Assembly: GCF_041154485.1 (NCBI RefSeq)
Contig: NZ_AP028669.1
Location: 4,712,001-4,776,000, forward strand
DNA length: 64,000 nt
From: Variovorax sp. V93
GTDB taxonomy: Bacteria > Pseudomonadota > Gammaproteobacteria > Burkholderiales > Burkholderiaceae_C
Reading direction: 5' to 3'
In this document: piece after piece, positions 22,839 to 31,415 of the stretch
Position numbering within the stretch: position 1 is the stretch's first letter
Layout of the letters: each line of letters starts with the position of its first letter
Program-made: the position numbers and the translations under genes
Notes under the pieces: generated by a model
Told to the model about the DNA's origin: nothing
The model's input: the letters and a program-made list of their open reading frames with translations, nothing else
Databases searched by the model: none

Positions 22839-23954
22839 ATGATGAAGATGTTGTCCACGTCCCGCGCTGTTGCGCTGCTCTTCGCCCTGTCCGTGCTCGG
22901 CGCATCGGCGCAGATCGTGATCGGCCAGTCGGCCGACCTGTCGGGCCCGGTGGCCGCCAGCGTGAAGGAGACCATCATGGGCTCGCAGCTGGTCATCGAC
23001 CAGGTCAATGCCCAGGGCGGCATCAACGGCGAGCAGATCGAGGTGATCCGGCTGGACGACGGCCTGGACGCGAAGCGCTCGCTCGAGAACACCCGCATCC
23101 TGATCGAGGACAAGAAGGTCCTGGCGCTGCTGCTCAACCGCGGCACGCCCAACACCCTGGCCGTCATCCCGCTGCTCGACAAGTACGGCGTGGCGCTGGT
23201 GGGGCCCTCCACCGGTGCGATGGCGCTGCACAAGCCGGTGCAGAAGAACATCTTCAACGTGCGCTCGACCTACCAGCGCGAGGCCGAAAAGGCGGTGCAG
23301 CACCTGCACACCACGGGCATCCAGCGCATTGCCGTGGTCCAGGCCGACGACTCGTTCGGCAAGGACGCGATGGAAGGCGCGAGAAAGGGCTTCGAGAAGG
23401 CCGGGATCACGCCGGCCGTGCTGGCGCTGGCCGACCGCAGCAAGCCCGACTATTCGGCGATCGTGCCGCAGCTGGTCAAGGCCAATGCGCAGGCCGTGCT
23501 GTGGATCGGCTCGGGCACCGCGGTGACCGAAGGCGTGAAGGCGCTGCGCGCCGCGGGCTCGGCGGCACAGATCATCACGCTGTCGAACAATGCGGCCTCG
23601 GGCTTCATCAAGGAGCTGGGCTCGGCCAGCGCCGGCGTGATCGTCACGCAGGTGCTGCCCTATGAGCGCTCGTTCGGCCATCCGCTGATCAAGGAAGCGT
23701 TGGCACTCGCCAAGGCCAAGGGACAGACCGACCTGTCGCCCGCGCTGCTCGAAGGCTTCGTCGCCACCAAGGTGATGGTGGAGGCGCTGCGCCGCACCGG
23801 CCCCAAGCCCACGCGCGCCCGGCTGATCGCCACGCTCAACAGCTTCCAGTACGACCTGGGCGGCAACATCGACGTGAGCTACTCGCCGACCGATCACACG
23901 GGCATCGACTACGTCGACCTGTCGATCGTCAGCGAAGGCCGCTTCAAGCGCTGA
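22839..23954 (+). CDS. Leu/Ile/Val-type ABC binding protein, second of tandem pair
   Basis: The 371-residue protein is clearly a paralogue of the one at 21596-22702: both share IGPSTGAM-like (VGPSTGAM), LHKPVQK, FNVR(A/S)TYQREAEKA, NAQAVLWIGSG, LSNNA(S/A)SGFIK and a C-terminus ending GRFKR. A signal peptide (hydrophobic residues 9-24, ending ASA) directs it to the periplasm. The pair arose by tandem duplication; differences around the presumed ligand pocket could mean different ligands. As with its sister, no transport partner is nearby. Confidence 0.88.
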   Translation: MMKMLSTSRAVALLFALSVLGASAQIVIGQSADLSGPVAASVKETIMGSQLVIDQVNAQGGINGEQIEVIRLDDGLDAKRSLENTRILIEDKKVLALLLNRGTPNTLAVIPLLDKYGVALVGPSTGAMALHKPVQKNIFNVRSTYQREAEKAVQHLHTTGIQRIAVVQADDSFGKDAMEGARKGFEKAGITPAVLALADRSKPDYSAIVPQLVKANAQAVLWIGSGTAVTEGVKALRAAGSAAQIITLSNNAASGFIKELGSASAGVIVTQVLPYERSFGHPLIKEALALAKAKGQTDLSPALLEGFVATKVMVEALRRTGPKPTRARLIATLNSFQYDLGGNIDVSYSPTDHTGIDYVDLSIVSEGRFKR

Positions 23955-23972
23955 TCGCCGCCGGTCGGTGCC

Positions 23973-24119
23973 CTACTTGGGTGCGGCAGCGGGCGCAGGC
24001 TCGTGCGTCGTGTCGCCGCCGTGCTTCTCGCCCGACATGTCGATCTTGTCGCCGGCTTTCGAGATCACGTAAAGGGCAATGGCGGCAAAGACGACGAAGC
24101 CGACAACGAGTTTCCACAT
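23973..24119 (-). CDS. 48-residue single-pass membrane protein
   Basis: This short gene is supported by a strong ribosome site (AGGAGAC, eight bases before the ATG) and a clean composition. The product starts MWKLVVGFVVFAAIALYVIS, one membrane helix at about residues 3-19, then a charged KAGDKIDMSGEKHGGD segment and a Pro/Ala tail ending in Lys. Orientation is probably N-in with the charged tail outside. I do not recognise a family. It ends 18 bases from the convergent binding-protein gene and is separated from the MHS transporter gene upstream by a terminator, so it has its own promoter. Confidence 0.7.
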   Translation of the reverse strand: MWKLVVGFVVFAAIALYVISKAGDKIDMSGEKHGGDTTHEPAPAAAPK

Positions 24120-24145
24120 GGGTTCTGTCTCCTGATTGGTTCAAG

Positions 24146-24180
24146 AAAAGGGCCTCATGCCGACGGCATGAAGCCCCTTT
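24146..24180 (-). terminator. Rho-independent terminator after the MHS transporter gene
   Basis: On the minus strand GGGGCTTCATGCCG and CGGCATGAGGCCC form a long stem followed by TTTTCTTG. It lies between the MHS transporter stop (24228) and the small membrane-protein gene (24119), so it ends the transporter message. Confidence 0.8.
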
Positions 24181-24227
24181 GTTGAACGGAGGGCCGGCTC
24201 CCGCCGCCCTCCTGTGCCGAACGTGCG

Positions 24228-25922
24228 TCAGTCGTTCGCGTAGATGTCGACGTTCTTGGTTTCGCGGATGAACAGCGTGCCCACCACCAGCGTGACGCCC
24301 GCGATGATGATCGGGTACCACAGGCCGTTGTACATGTTGCCGGTGGACGCCACGATGGCGAAGGCGGTGGTCGGCAGCAGGCCGCCGAACCAGCCGTTGC
24401 CGATGTGGTAAGGCAGGCTCATCGAGGTGTAGCGGATGCGGGTGGGGAACAGTTCCACCAGCATGGCGGCGATCGGGCCGTAGACCATGGTCACCAGCAG
24501 CACCAGCCAGAACAGCAGCGCAACCGTCAGCGGCTTGTTGATCTTGGCGGGGTCGGCCTTGGCCGGATAGCCCGCGACCTTCAGGTCTTCGGCCACGCCC
24601 TTCTTGAAGGCGGCGATTTCCTTGGCGGAGGTCTCGTCGAACTTGAGGTTCACGACGTTGCCCACGGGCGCCTCGACCGTCTTGTCGCCGATCTTCACGA
24701 TGGCCTTCGAACCCGGCGCGCCGGCCACGTTCTCATAGCTCACCGAGTTCTGCACGAGGTAGCGCTTGGCGATGTCGCAGGAGCTGCGGAAGTCGATCTC
24801 GCGCGCCACAGGATTGCCCTGGAACGAGCAGGTCGCGGGGTCGGCCGTGACGGTGACGCCGGCGGTGGCCTGCGCCCTGGCAAGGTCGGGGTTGGCGGCC
24901 TCGGTCAGCATCTTGAAGACCGGGAAGTAGGTGACCACGGCCAACAGGCAGCCGGCCATGATGATCGGCTTGCGGCCGATCTTGTCCGACAGCGTGCCAA
25001 ACACCACGAAGAACGGCGTGCCGATCAAAAGCGCGGCCGCGATCATCAGGTTGGCCGTGGTCGCATCGACCTTGAGCTGCGCCGTCAGGAAGAAGAGCGC
25101 GTAGAACTGGCCCGAATACCAGACCACCGCCTGGCCTGCCGTAAGGCCGACCAGCGCCAGGATCACGATCTTGAGGTTCTTCCACTGGCCGAAGGATTCG
25201 GACAGCGGCGCCTTCGAGGTCTTGCCCTCGGCCTTCATCTTCTGGAAGGCCGGCGACTCGGACAGCGACAGCCGGATCCACACCGAGATGCCGAGCAGCA
25301 GGATCGACACCAGGAACGGAATGCGCCAGCCCCAGTCGTTGAACACCGCTTCGCCGAGCCATTCGCGCACGCCCAGGATCACCAGCAGGCTCAGGAACAG
25401 CCCGAGCGTGGCGGTGGTCTGGATCCACGAGGTGTAGGCGCCGCGCTTGCCGTGCGGCGAGTGCTCGGCCACGTAGGTGGCGGCACCGCCGTACTCGCCG
25501 CCGAGCGCGAGGCCCTGCAGCATGCGCAGCGCGATCAGGATCACCGGTGCCGCGACGCCGATGGTGGCATAGCTGGGCAAGAGGCCGACGATGAAGGTCG
25601 ACAGGCCCATGATCAGGATCGTGACCAGGAAGGTGTACTTGCGCCCGATCATGTCGCCGAGCCGGCCGAACACGATGGCGCCGAACGGCCGCACCAGGAA
25701 GCCCGCGGCAAACGCCAGCAGCGCGAAGATGAAGGCCGCGCCCGCATCGAGGCCGCTGAAGAACTGCTTCGCGATGATCGCGGCGAGCGAGCCGTAGAGG
25801 TAGAAGTCGTACCACTCGAACACCGTGCCAAGGGAGGAAGCGAAGATGACCTTCTTTTCCTCCGAGGACATGGGCCGGGGGGCCGGATGCGGCACCCCCC
25901 TTGAATCCAGTGTTGCTGCCAT
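24228..25922 (-). CDS. MHS-family MFS transporter with large extracytoplasmic loop
   Basis: The 564-residue protein belongs to the metabolite:H+ symporter branch of the MFS. The N-terminus ASSLGTVFEWYDFYLYGSLA, the RLGDMIGRKYTF loop after TM2 and RMLQGLALGGEYGGAATYV are diagnostic. It is about 120 residues longer than typical MHS proteins. The extra segment (about 345-465, between TM8 and TM9) is hydrophilic, has two cysteines (ATCSF and SSCDI) and should face the periplasm. MHS proteins take up organic acids or betaine-like osmolytes by proton symport; the substrate is unknown. ATG 25922 is selected because the conserved N-terminus starts shortly after it; longer in-frame openings are noncoding. 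Confidence 0.9.
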   Translation of the reverse strand: MAATLDSRGVPHPAPRPMSSEEKKVIFASSLGTVFEWYDFYLYGSLAAIIAKQFFSGLDAGAAFIFALLAFAAGFLVRPFGAIVFGRLGDMIGRKYTFLVTILIMGLSTFIVGLLPSYATIGVAAPVILIALRMLQGLALGGEYGGAATYVAEHSPHGKRGAYTSWIQTTATLGLFLSLLVILGVREWLGEAVFNDWGWRIPFLVSILLLGISVWIRLSLSESPAFQKMKAEGKTSKAPLSESFGQWKNLKIVILALVGLTAGQAVVWYSGQFYALFFLTAQLKVDATTANLMIAAALLIGTPFFVVFGTLSDKIGRKPIIMAGCLLAVVTYFPVFKMLTEAANPDLARAQATAGVTVTADPATCSFQGNPVAREIDFRSSCDIAKRYLVQNSVSYENVAGAPGSKAIVKIGDKTVEAPVGNVVNLKFDETSAKEIAAFKKGVAEDLKVAGYPAKADPAKINKPLTVALLFWLVLLVTMVYGPIAAMLVELFPTRIRYTSMSLPYHIGNGWFGGLLPTTAFAIVASTGNMYNGLWYPIIIAGVTLVVGTLFIRETKNVDIYAND

Positions 25923-26088
25923 TTGCGTCGTCTCCTGTGTATGCGTTCGGTCGGCCCCGGCATTCGGGACCGTGAAGCATTCTTGGAGGCGCGACTGACC
26001 CGAGCCTTTCGCGAAACTGAACCGACGCTTACGGATTAAGGTGAAACCCGCGGGGTCCGTTTCAGCTTGTAAGAAATCGGCCTTCTGC

Positions 26089-26733
26089 TCAGCTTTTGCT
26101 GCTTCGCAGCAAGGAGGGCCGCTGGTCGGCCGCGGCCCATTGCGGGCCATCGAACCAGGCGTCGCCGGCCAGGTAGGCGCGCAGCATCGCGAGGCCGTCG
26201 AAGCCCCAGAACAGGCGGCCGTCGACCACGCAGCTCGGCGTGCCGAACACGCCGGCCTGCAGGGCTTCGTCGGTGTTGCGCTTGAGCAGCGCCTTGTTCT
26301 CGTCGCCGTTCACGTCGCGCTTCGGTTCCAGTTGTGCTGCCAGCGCGGCCAGCCGCGTGGCGTCGCCGGCTTCCTCGCCGCCGCGCCACACGTTGCGCAA
26401 GATGGTTTCGGCCACGAGGCGGCTGATGCTGCCGTCGTCCGAGGTCGACAGCGCGAGCCGCAGGTGCGGCAGCGGGTTGTACGGATGCGAGGCCGGCATC
26501 TCGATCGGGATGCCGTTCGCATGGCCGAGCCAGAGCACGTGACGGTAGGTCCAGCTGCGCTTGGCAGGAATCTCGGCCGGGCCGAGCTGGCCGTGGTGCT
26601 TGAGGATCGCGCCCAGCAGCACCGGCTTGTAGGCCACGCTGCAGCTCAGGCCCTCGAGCGCCTGGGGCAGGTGCTCGAACGCAAGGTGCGCGTAGGGCGA
26701 GATGAAGTCGAGGTAGAAGTCGATGTGCTTCAT
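26089..26733 (-). CDS. DsbA-like 2-hydroxychromene-2-carboxylate isomerase family protein
   Basis: The 214-residue protein has the thioredoxin-like kappa-GST fold of HCCA isomerases. Its N-terminus, HIDFYLDFISPYAHLAF, carries Ser-Pro in place of the DsbA CxxC, as is normal here. Later come VFGTPSCVVDGRLFWGFD (the cis-Pro loop) and the central helical insertion. Such enzymes isomerise cis/trans double bonds with glutathione in aromatic degradation, but many chromosomal members have unknown roles. ATG 26733 overlaps the DUF1289 gene stop by four bases, so it is cotranslated with that gene. Confidence 0.88.
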   Translation of the reverse strand: MKHIDFYLDFISPYAHLAFEHLPQALEGLSCSVAYKPVLLGAILKHHGQLGPAEIPAKRSWTYRHVLWLGHANGIPIEMPASHPYNPLPHLRLALSTSDDGSISRLVAETILRNVWRGGEEAGDATRLAALAAQLEPKRDVNGDENKALLKRNTDEALQAGVFGTPSCVVDGRLFWGFDGLAMLRAYLAGDAWFDGPQWAAADQRPSLLRSSKS

Positions 26734-27008
26734 GCGTGCTTGTCTCCTGAGGGTTCCGGGATGCGCCAGAGGCCGGCCCGCGCCCGCAACTCTATCGCGC
26801 GCCACACGCCGCGCCGCGCCTCGTCTTCCATCCGGCTCCAGCCCGCGATCTCGGGGAGGGTGCGCAGGCATCCTTCGCAGAAGCCGCTCTGGCTGCTCAT
26901 GCGGCAGACCGAGGTGCAGGGCGATGGCACATCGGACGCATCGTCGCCGACCGGGCGCTGCACGGCCGCGGCGCGTTCGGCCAGCGCTTGTGCGTCGTCC
27001 GGATTCAC
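26730..27008 (-). CDS. DUF1289 family protein
   Basis: The GTG start at 27008 gives 92 residues; it lies five bases after the YbaK stop and removes an unrelated N-terminal tract that overlaps that gene. The core SPCTSVCRMSSQSGFCEGCLRTLPEIAGW, with four Cys in a CxxxC-x8-CxxC pattern, is the DUF1289 signature and may bind a metal. Function is unknown. It is flanked closely by the YbaK and DsbA-like genes in one operon. Confidence 0.85.
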   Translation of the reverse strand: MNPDDAQALAERAAAVQRPVGDDASDVPSPCTSVCRMSSQSGFCEGCLRTLPEIAGWSRMEDEARRGVWRAIELRARAGLWRIPEPSGDKHA

Positions 27009-27012
27009 GTCG

Positions 27013-27501
27013 TCACACCACGTCCGCCACCGGCGCGCCGGTGAGCTTCTCGAGGTCTTGCGGGCGCAGCTGGAACACCGCATGCGGATGGCCCGCGGCG
27101 GCCCAGATCTCCTCGAAGCGGAACAGCTCGCGGTCGATCAGCACCACCGGCGGCGTGGCATGCGCGACCGGCGACACGCCGCCGATCGTGAAGCCGGTGC
27201 GCGCCTTCACGAACTCCGCATCGGCGCGGCCGGTCTTGCCGACCAGCACATCGACCTTCTTCTCGTCGACGCGCTTGTCGCCCGAGGTGATGACCAGCAC
27301 TGCCGCGTCGTCGCTCTTGCGCCGGAAGACGATGCTCTTGGCGATCTGCCCGACCCCGATGCCGAGCGCGTCGGCCGCCTGCTGCGCGGTGCGGCAGGCG
27401 TCGTCGAGCATGCGCGGCGAATGGGGGTGGCCCGCGTCCTGCAGCACACGGGAAACGCGCTGCACGCCTTCGGGCAGTGAATGAAGTTCAGCGCCGCACA
27501 T
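27013..27501 (-). CDS. YbaK/EbsC-family aminoacyl-tRNA deacylase
   Basis: The 162-residue protein has the YbaK fold markers TAQQAADALGIGVGQIAKSIVFR, a lysine-rich DEKKVDVLVG segment and TGFTIGGVSPVAHATPP. These proteins hydrolyse mischarged tRNA or bind it in trans, and this one resembles the YbaK/ProX-like free-standing editing domains. It follows the HMG-CoA-lyase gene by 30 bases and precedes DUF1289 by five, so it is probably carried in the same message for reasons unrelated to catabolism. Confidence 0.9.
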   Translation of the reverse strand: MCGAELHSLPEGVQRVSRVLQDAGHPHSPRMLDDACRTAQQAADALGIGVGQIAKSIVFRRKSDDAAVLVITSGDKRVDEKKVDVLVGKTGRADAEFVKARTGFTIGGVSPVAHATPPVVLIDRELFRFEEIWAAAGHPHAVFQLRPQDLEKLTGAPVADVV

Positions 27502-27531
27502 CAGACGCCTCCCGCTTTGTGTCGACGCTCA

Positions 27532-28452
27532 TCATCCCGCCCTCTTGGTACGGATCGCCTTGGAGGCGCGCGAATTCGGTTCGCGCCCCAGCGCCTCGCT
27601 GATGTACACGCCCGCGTCGATCAGCCTGTCGAGGTCGATGCCGGTCTCGATGCCCATGCCGTGCAGCATGTAGACCACGTCTTCGGTGGCGACGTTGCCG
27701 GTCGCGCCCTTGGCGTAGGGACAGCCGCCCAGCCCGGCGGAGGACGACTGGAAATTCCAGACCCCCAGCTCCAGCGAGGCCAGCGTGTTGACCAGCGCCT
27801 GGCCGTAGGTGTCGTGGAAGTGGCCCGAGACGTGGTCCACGTCGAAGTGCGCCAGCGTGGCCTCGATGGCGGCCTTCACCTTGCGCGGCGTGCCCACGCC
27901 GATGGTGTCGGCCACGTCCACGCGCTGCACGCCGATGTCCTTCATCAGCTTCGCCAGCATGCCCACGCGCTCGGGCGCGATCTCGCCTTCGTAGGGGCAG
28001 CCGACGGTGCACGACATCGCGCCGCGCACCGCGATGCCCTGCGCGCGCGCCGCGGCCACCACGGGCGCGAAGCGCTCGATGCTCTCGGCAATGGAGCAGT
28101 TGATGTTCTTCTGGCTGAAGGCCTCGCTCGCAGCGCCGAAGACCACGATCTCGTCGGGCCATTCCTCGCGCGGCGCGGCAATGGCGGCCTCGAAGCCCTT
28201 CATGTTGGGCGTGAGCACCGAATAGCGCACGCCGGGCTTGCGCTTTATGCCGTGCATCACGGAGGCAGCGTCGGCCATCTGCGGCACCCACTTGGGGCTC
28301 ACGAAGCTGGTGACCTCGATCTCCTTGAGGCCGGCGTCCTGCAGGCGGTGCACGAGGCCGATCTTGATTTCGGCGGAGACCGGTTGCTTCTCGTTCTGCA
28401 GTCCGTCGCGCGGACCGACGTCGACGATCTGGACCTTGGCGGGGAGTTTCAT
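27532..28452 (-). CDS. mvaB: Hydroxymethylglutaryl-CoA lyase
   Basis: The 306-residue protein has the motifs of HMG-CoA lyase: VDVGPRDGLQNE (metal-binding Asp and catalytic Arg), SGHFHDTYGQALVN (metal-binding His pair) and GGCPYAKGATGNVATED (active-site Cys). It splits HMG-CoA into acetyl-CoA and acetoacetate, the last step of leucine degradation. The rest of that route lies 8 kb away at 35-43 kb; here the gene is in a minus-strand series behind a CoA-transferase and acyl-CoA dehydrogenase, so a related CoA-ester cannot be excluded as an extra substrate. The frame opens upstream of 28452, but the conserved N-terminus starts at ATG 28452. Confidence 0.93.
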   Translation of the reverse strand: MKLPAKVQIVDVGPRDGLQNEKQPVSAEIKIGLVHRLQDAGLKEIEVTSFVSPKWVPQMADAASVMHGIKRKPGVRYSVLTPNMKGFEAAIAAPREEWPDEIVVFGAASEAFSQKNINCSIAESIERFAPVVAAARAQGIAVRGAMSCTVGCPYEGEIAPERVGMLAKLMKDIGVQRVDVADTIGVGTPRKVKAAIEATLAHFDVDHVSGHFHDTYGQALVNTLASLELGVWNFQSSSAGLGGCPYAKGATGNVATEDVVYMLHGMGIETGIDLDRLIDAGVYISEALGREPNSRASKAIRTKRAG

Positions 28453-28591
28453 GGGATGTCTCTGGGTTCGCTGGGGAAAGGAAAAAGCGTCCGTCAATTG
28501 TCGGCCGTCTGGCTCCGGTGTGCTCGGCGGCGCCTGCCGCAGGGGTTGCAATGCCTGCCAGCGGCGTTGCAGATCGTGCCAGCGCCGCGGT

Positions 28592-28885
28592 TCACACCGT
28601 TTCGCGCTGCACGAAATCCGATGGCGGCTCGGCGGGCGCGGGCGCCTCCACCGCTTCCAGCGCATCCACCCGCGCGCCGTCCGGCCCGCTGCGGGCCCAC
28701 GCGACCAGCGCATCGACCGCAGCGGCCGGGCCGCAGGCCAGCGCCTCCACGCTGCCGTCGCGGCGGTTGCGCACCCAGCCGCACACGCCCAGGCGCCGCG
28801 CGGCCTGCACCATCGACCAGCGGTAGCCCACGCCCTGCACCAGACCGCGGACGACGAGATGGCGGGTGACGGCGGATGGATTCAT
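28592..28885 (-). CDS. acyP: Acylphosphatase
   Basis: The 97-residue protein has the whole family signature: [29 protein letters not shown], with the phosphate-binding Arg in GYRW and the catalytic Asn in WVRN, then [10 protein letters not shown]. It hydrolyses acyl phosphates such as acetyl phosphate or carbamoyl phosphate. It is in the same direction as the acyl-CoA dehydrogenase and HMG-CoA lyase genes on either side. The 139 bases after it hold no gene that I can recognise. Confidence 0.93.
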   Translation of the reverse strand: MNPSAVTRHLVVRGLVQGVGYRWSMVQAARRLGVCGWVRNRRDGSVEALACGPAAAVDALVAWARSGPDGARVDALEAVEAPAPAEPPSDFVQRETV

Positions 28886-28898
28886 GGCATGGGCAGCA

Positions 28899-30068
28899 TC
28901 AGTACGACTTGGGCAGGCCGAGCGCCTTTTCCGCGATGAAGTTCAGGATCATCTGCGGACTGACCGGCGCAATGCGCGGAATGTAGCTCTCGCGCAGCAG
29001 CCGCTCGACATGGTATTCCTTCGCATAGCCCATGCCGCCCAGCGTGAGAACCGCGTTCTGGCAGGCGTCGTGCGCCGCCTCGGCCGCCAGGTACTTGGCG
29101 GCGTTGGCCTCGATGCCGCAGGGCTCGCCCGCGTCGTACAGCGTGGCGGCCTTGAACACCATCAGGTCGGCCCCCTCGAGGTTGGCCCAGGCGCGTGCGA
29201 GCGGGTGCGCCACGCCCTGGTTCTGGCCGATCGGCCGGCCGAACACGACGCGCTCCTGCGCGTACTGCGAGGCGATGCGCAGCGCGGCGCGGCCGATGCC
29301 GATGGCCTCGGCCGCAATCAATATGCGCTCGGGGTTGAGCCCGTGCAGGATGTATTCGAAGCCGCGCCCTTCCTCGCCGATGCGGTCTTCCTCCGGCACT
29401 TCGAGGCCGTCGATGAAGAGCATGTTCGAGTCGACCGCCGCGCGGCCCAGCTTGTGGATCTCGCGCACCTCGACCTTGCTGCGGTCCAGCGGCGTGTAGA
29501 ACAGCGTGAGGCCCTGCGTGGGCTTCTTCACCTGGCCGAGCGCCGTGGTGCGCGTGAGGATCAGCATGCGGTCGGCCACCTGCGCGGTCGAGATCCAGAT
29601 CTTGCGGCCGTGCAGCAGGTAGCTGCCATTCGGCTGGCGCACCGCCTGCGTCTTGAGGCTCGTGGTGTCGAGCCCCGCGTCGGGCTCGGTCACGGCGAAG
29701 CAGGCCTTCTCGGTGCCGGCGATCAGCGGCGGCAGGAAGCGCTGGCGCTGTGCCTCGCTGCCGAACACCACCACCGGGTTGAGCCCGAAGATGTTCATGT
29801 GCACCGACGACGCGCCCGACATGCCCGCGCCCGAGGCGCTGATGGCGCGCATCATCAGCGCCGCCTCGGTGATGCCCAGGCCCGCGCCGCCCTGCGCCTC
29901 GGGCATCGCGATGCCGAGCCAGCCGCTGTCGGCCACGGCGCGGTGGAACTCGTGCGGGAACGCGGCGCGGTCGTCGTGGTCGCGCCAGTAGTCGGCGGGG
30001 AAGTCTTCGCACAGCCGCTCGATGGCGGCCACCAGCGAGCGCTGGTCTTCGTTGAGGGAGAAGTTCAT
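28899..30068 (-). CDS. Acyl-CoA dehydrogenase
   Basis: The 389-residue flavoprotein has the acyl-CoA dehydrogenase core: [20 protein letters not shown] (FAD and substrate binding), KIWISTA and the C-terminal [21 protein letters not shown]. The usual catalytic-region YEGTS/YxGxx before the C-terminus is replaced by [15 protein letters not shown], which marks a branch often paired with CaiB CoA-transferases. Its start overlaps the CoA-transferase stop by four bases. The two probably activate and oxidise one short-chain acid whose identity I cannot name. Confidence 0.88.
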   Translation of the reverse strand: MNFSLNEDQRSLVAAIERLCEDFPADYWRDHDDRAAFPHEFHRAVADSGWLGIAMPEAQGGAGLGITEAALMMRAISASGAGMSGASSVHMNIFGLNPVVVFGSEAQRQRFLPPLIAGTEKACFAVTEPDAGLDTTSLKTQAVRQPNGSYLLHGRKIWISTAQVADRMLILTRTTALGQVKKPTQGLTLFYTPLDRSKVEVREIHKLGRAAVDSNMLFIDGLEVPEEDRIGEEGRGFEYILHGLNPERILIAAEAIGIGRAALRIASQYAQERVVFGRPIGQNQGVAHPLARAWANLEGADLMVFKAATLYDAGEPCGIEANAAKYLAAEAAHDACQNAVLTLGGMGYAKEYHVERLLRESYIPRIAPVSPQMILNFIAEKALGLPKSY

Positions 30069-31291
30069 TCGTCGTTGTCCTTGGGTGGGGCCGGCTGCAG
30101 CGTGATGCCGCGGGCGAGCAGGCGGTCGATGGCTTCATCGCCGTAACCCGCTTCGCGCAGCAGCTCGACGCTGTGCTCGCCGATGCGCGGCGCCATGCGG
30201 CGGATGGCCGCGGGCGTGGCGCTGTAGCGGCCGACCGGCGCGAGCGTGCGGATGCGGCCTTCGCTCGGATGGTCGAATTCGGGAAAGAAATCGACCGCGC
30301 GCAGGTGCGAGTCGCCGAGCAGGCTCTCGGTGCTGTGCAGCCGCGCGACCGGGATGTCGGCCGCTTCCAATGCGGCCATCCAGTCATCGCTGCTGCGCGT
30401 GGCCATCACTTCGGCCACGAACGCATAGACCGCGCCGATGTTCGCGGCGCGCGCCGTGTGCGTGCCGAACATCGGCGAAGCGCGCAGTTCGGGCCGGCCG
30501 ATCAGGTCGAAGAAGGCCTGCCAGTGCTTGTCGTTGTAGATCAGCACGCTCAGGTAGCCGTCGGCCGTGGCGTAGGGCTTGCGGTGCGGCGCGAGCAGGC
30601 GCGCATAGCCGGTGGGGCCGAGCGGCGGCTCGAAGCTGTGGCCGCCGAGGTGGTCGCCCATCACGAACTGCGAGAGCGCCTCGAACATCGGCACCTCGAC
30701 CGCCTGGCCGAAGCCGGTGCGCTGCGCGTGCAGCACGGCGGCGAGCAGCGCGATGGCGGCCTGCAGCCCCACGGCGCGGTCGGCCAGCGTGACGGGCGCG
30801 TAGCGCGGTGCGCCGCCGCTTTGCTGCGCGAACAACGAGGCCACGCCGGCCGCCCCCTGGATCAGGTCGTCGTAGGCGGGCTTGCCGGCATAGGGGCCTT
30901 CCTCGCCATAGCCGAAGGCGCCGAGATAGACGATCTTCGGATTGGCCGCGGCCACGGCTTCGTAGCCGAGCCCGAGCCGCGCCATCGCCTGCGGGCGCGT
31001 GTTGTAGATCAGTGCATCGCAGCCCGCCGCGAGCCGCAGGCAGGCCTCGCGGCCTTCGGGCTGCTTGAGGTCGAGCACGATCGAGCGCTTGTTGCGGTTC
31101 AGGTGCATCGCCATCGCGCCCATGCCGGCATGGCGCATCGGGCCGACGGCGCGCAGGTTGTCGCCGGCGGGCGGCTCGACCTTGACGATGTCGGCGCCGA
31201 GGTCGCCCAGCGTCTGCGTGGCGTAGGGGCCCATCACCACGGCCGTGAGGTCGAGGATGCGGATGCCCTGGAGGGGTCCGGATGTGTTCAT
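30065..31291 (-). CDS. CaiB/BaiF family CoA-transferase
   Basis: The 408-residue class III CoA-transferase has GIRILDLTAVVMGPYATQTLGDLGADIVKVEPP at the N-terminus and the likely catalytic Asp in AYDDLIQGAAG, the position of the family nucleophile. It would move CoA from one acid to another, cytoplasmic and ATP-free. It is cotranslated with the acyl-CoA dehydrogenase (four-base overlap) and lies downstream of a Bug binding protein, a cupin and an IclR regulator. The REP-pair copy B separates it from the Bug gene. Confidence 0.92.
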   Translation of the reverse strand: MNTSGPLQGIRILDLTAVVMGPYATQTLGDLGADIVKVEPPAGDNLRAVGPMRHAGMGAMAMHLNRNKRSIVLDLKQPEGREACLRLAAGCDALIYNTRPQAMARLGLGYEAVAAANPKIVYLGAFGYGEEGPYAGKPAYDDLIQGAAGVASLFAQQSGGAPRYAPVTLADRAVGLQAAIALLAAVLHAQRTGFGQAVEVPMFEALSQFVMGDHLGGHSFEPPLGPTGYARLLAPHRKPYATADGYLSVLIYNDKHWQAFFDLIGRPELRASPMFGTHTARAANIGAVYAFVAEVMATRSSDDWMAALEAADIPVARLHSTESLLGDSHLRAVDFFPEFDHPSEGRIRTLAPVGRYSATPAAIRRMAPRIGEHSVELLREAGYGDEAIDRLLARGITLQPAPPKDNDE

Positions 31292-31298
31292 TTCTTCG

Positions 31299-31399
31299 CT
31301 CCTTCCCCCTCTGGGGGAAGGCTGGGATGGGGGCAGGCAGAGCGCCCCATGGGTACGCTGCTTGCCCCCACCCCTGCCCTCCCCCGGGAGGGGAGGGAG
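31299..31399. repeat. REP-pair (BIME-like) element, copy B
   Basis: Left unit CTCCTTCCCCC...GGGGGAAGGCTGGGATGGGGGC and inverted right unit GCCCCCACCCCTGCCC...GGGGAGGGAG surround a 31-base middle. It fills the space between the CoA-transferase start (31291) and the Bug gene stop (31416). A transcript through it would fold into two GC-rich hairpins and could alter 3' mRNA stability of the Bug gene. Confidence 0.85.
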
Positions 31400-31415
31400 A
31401 AATACGAAAGCGGGT

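Noticed and set aside
28453..28591. Possible small gene between HMG-CoA lyase and acylphosphatase
   Set aside because: Open frames here are fragments of frames running through the neighbouring genes and have no ribosome site.
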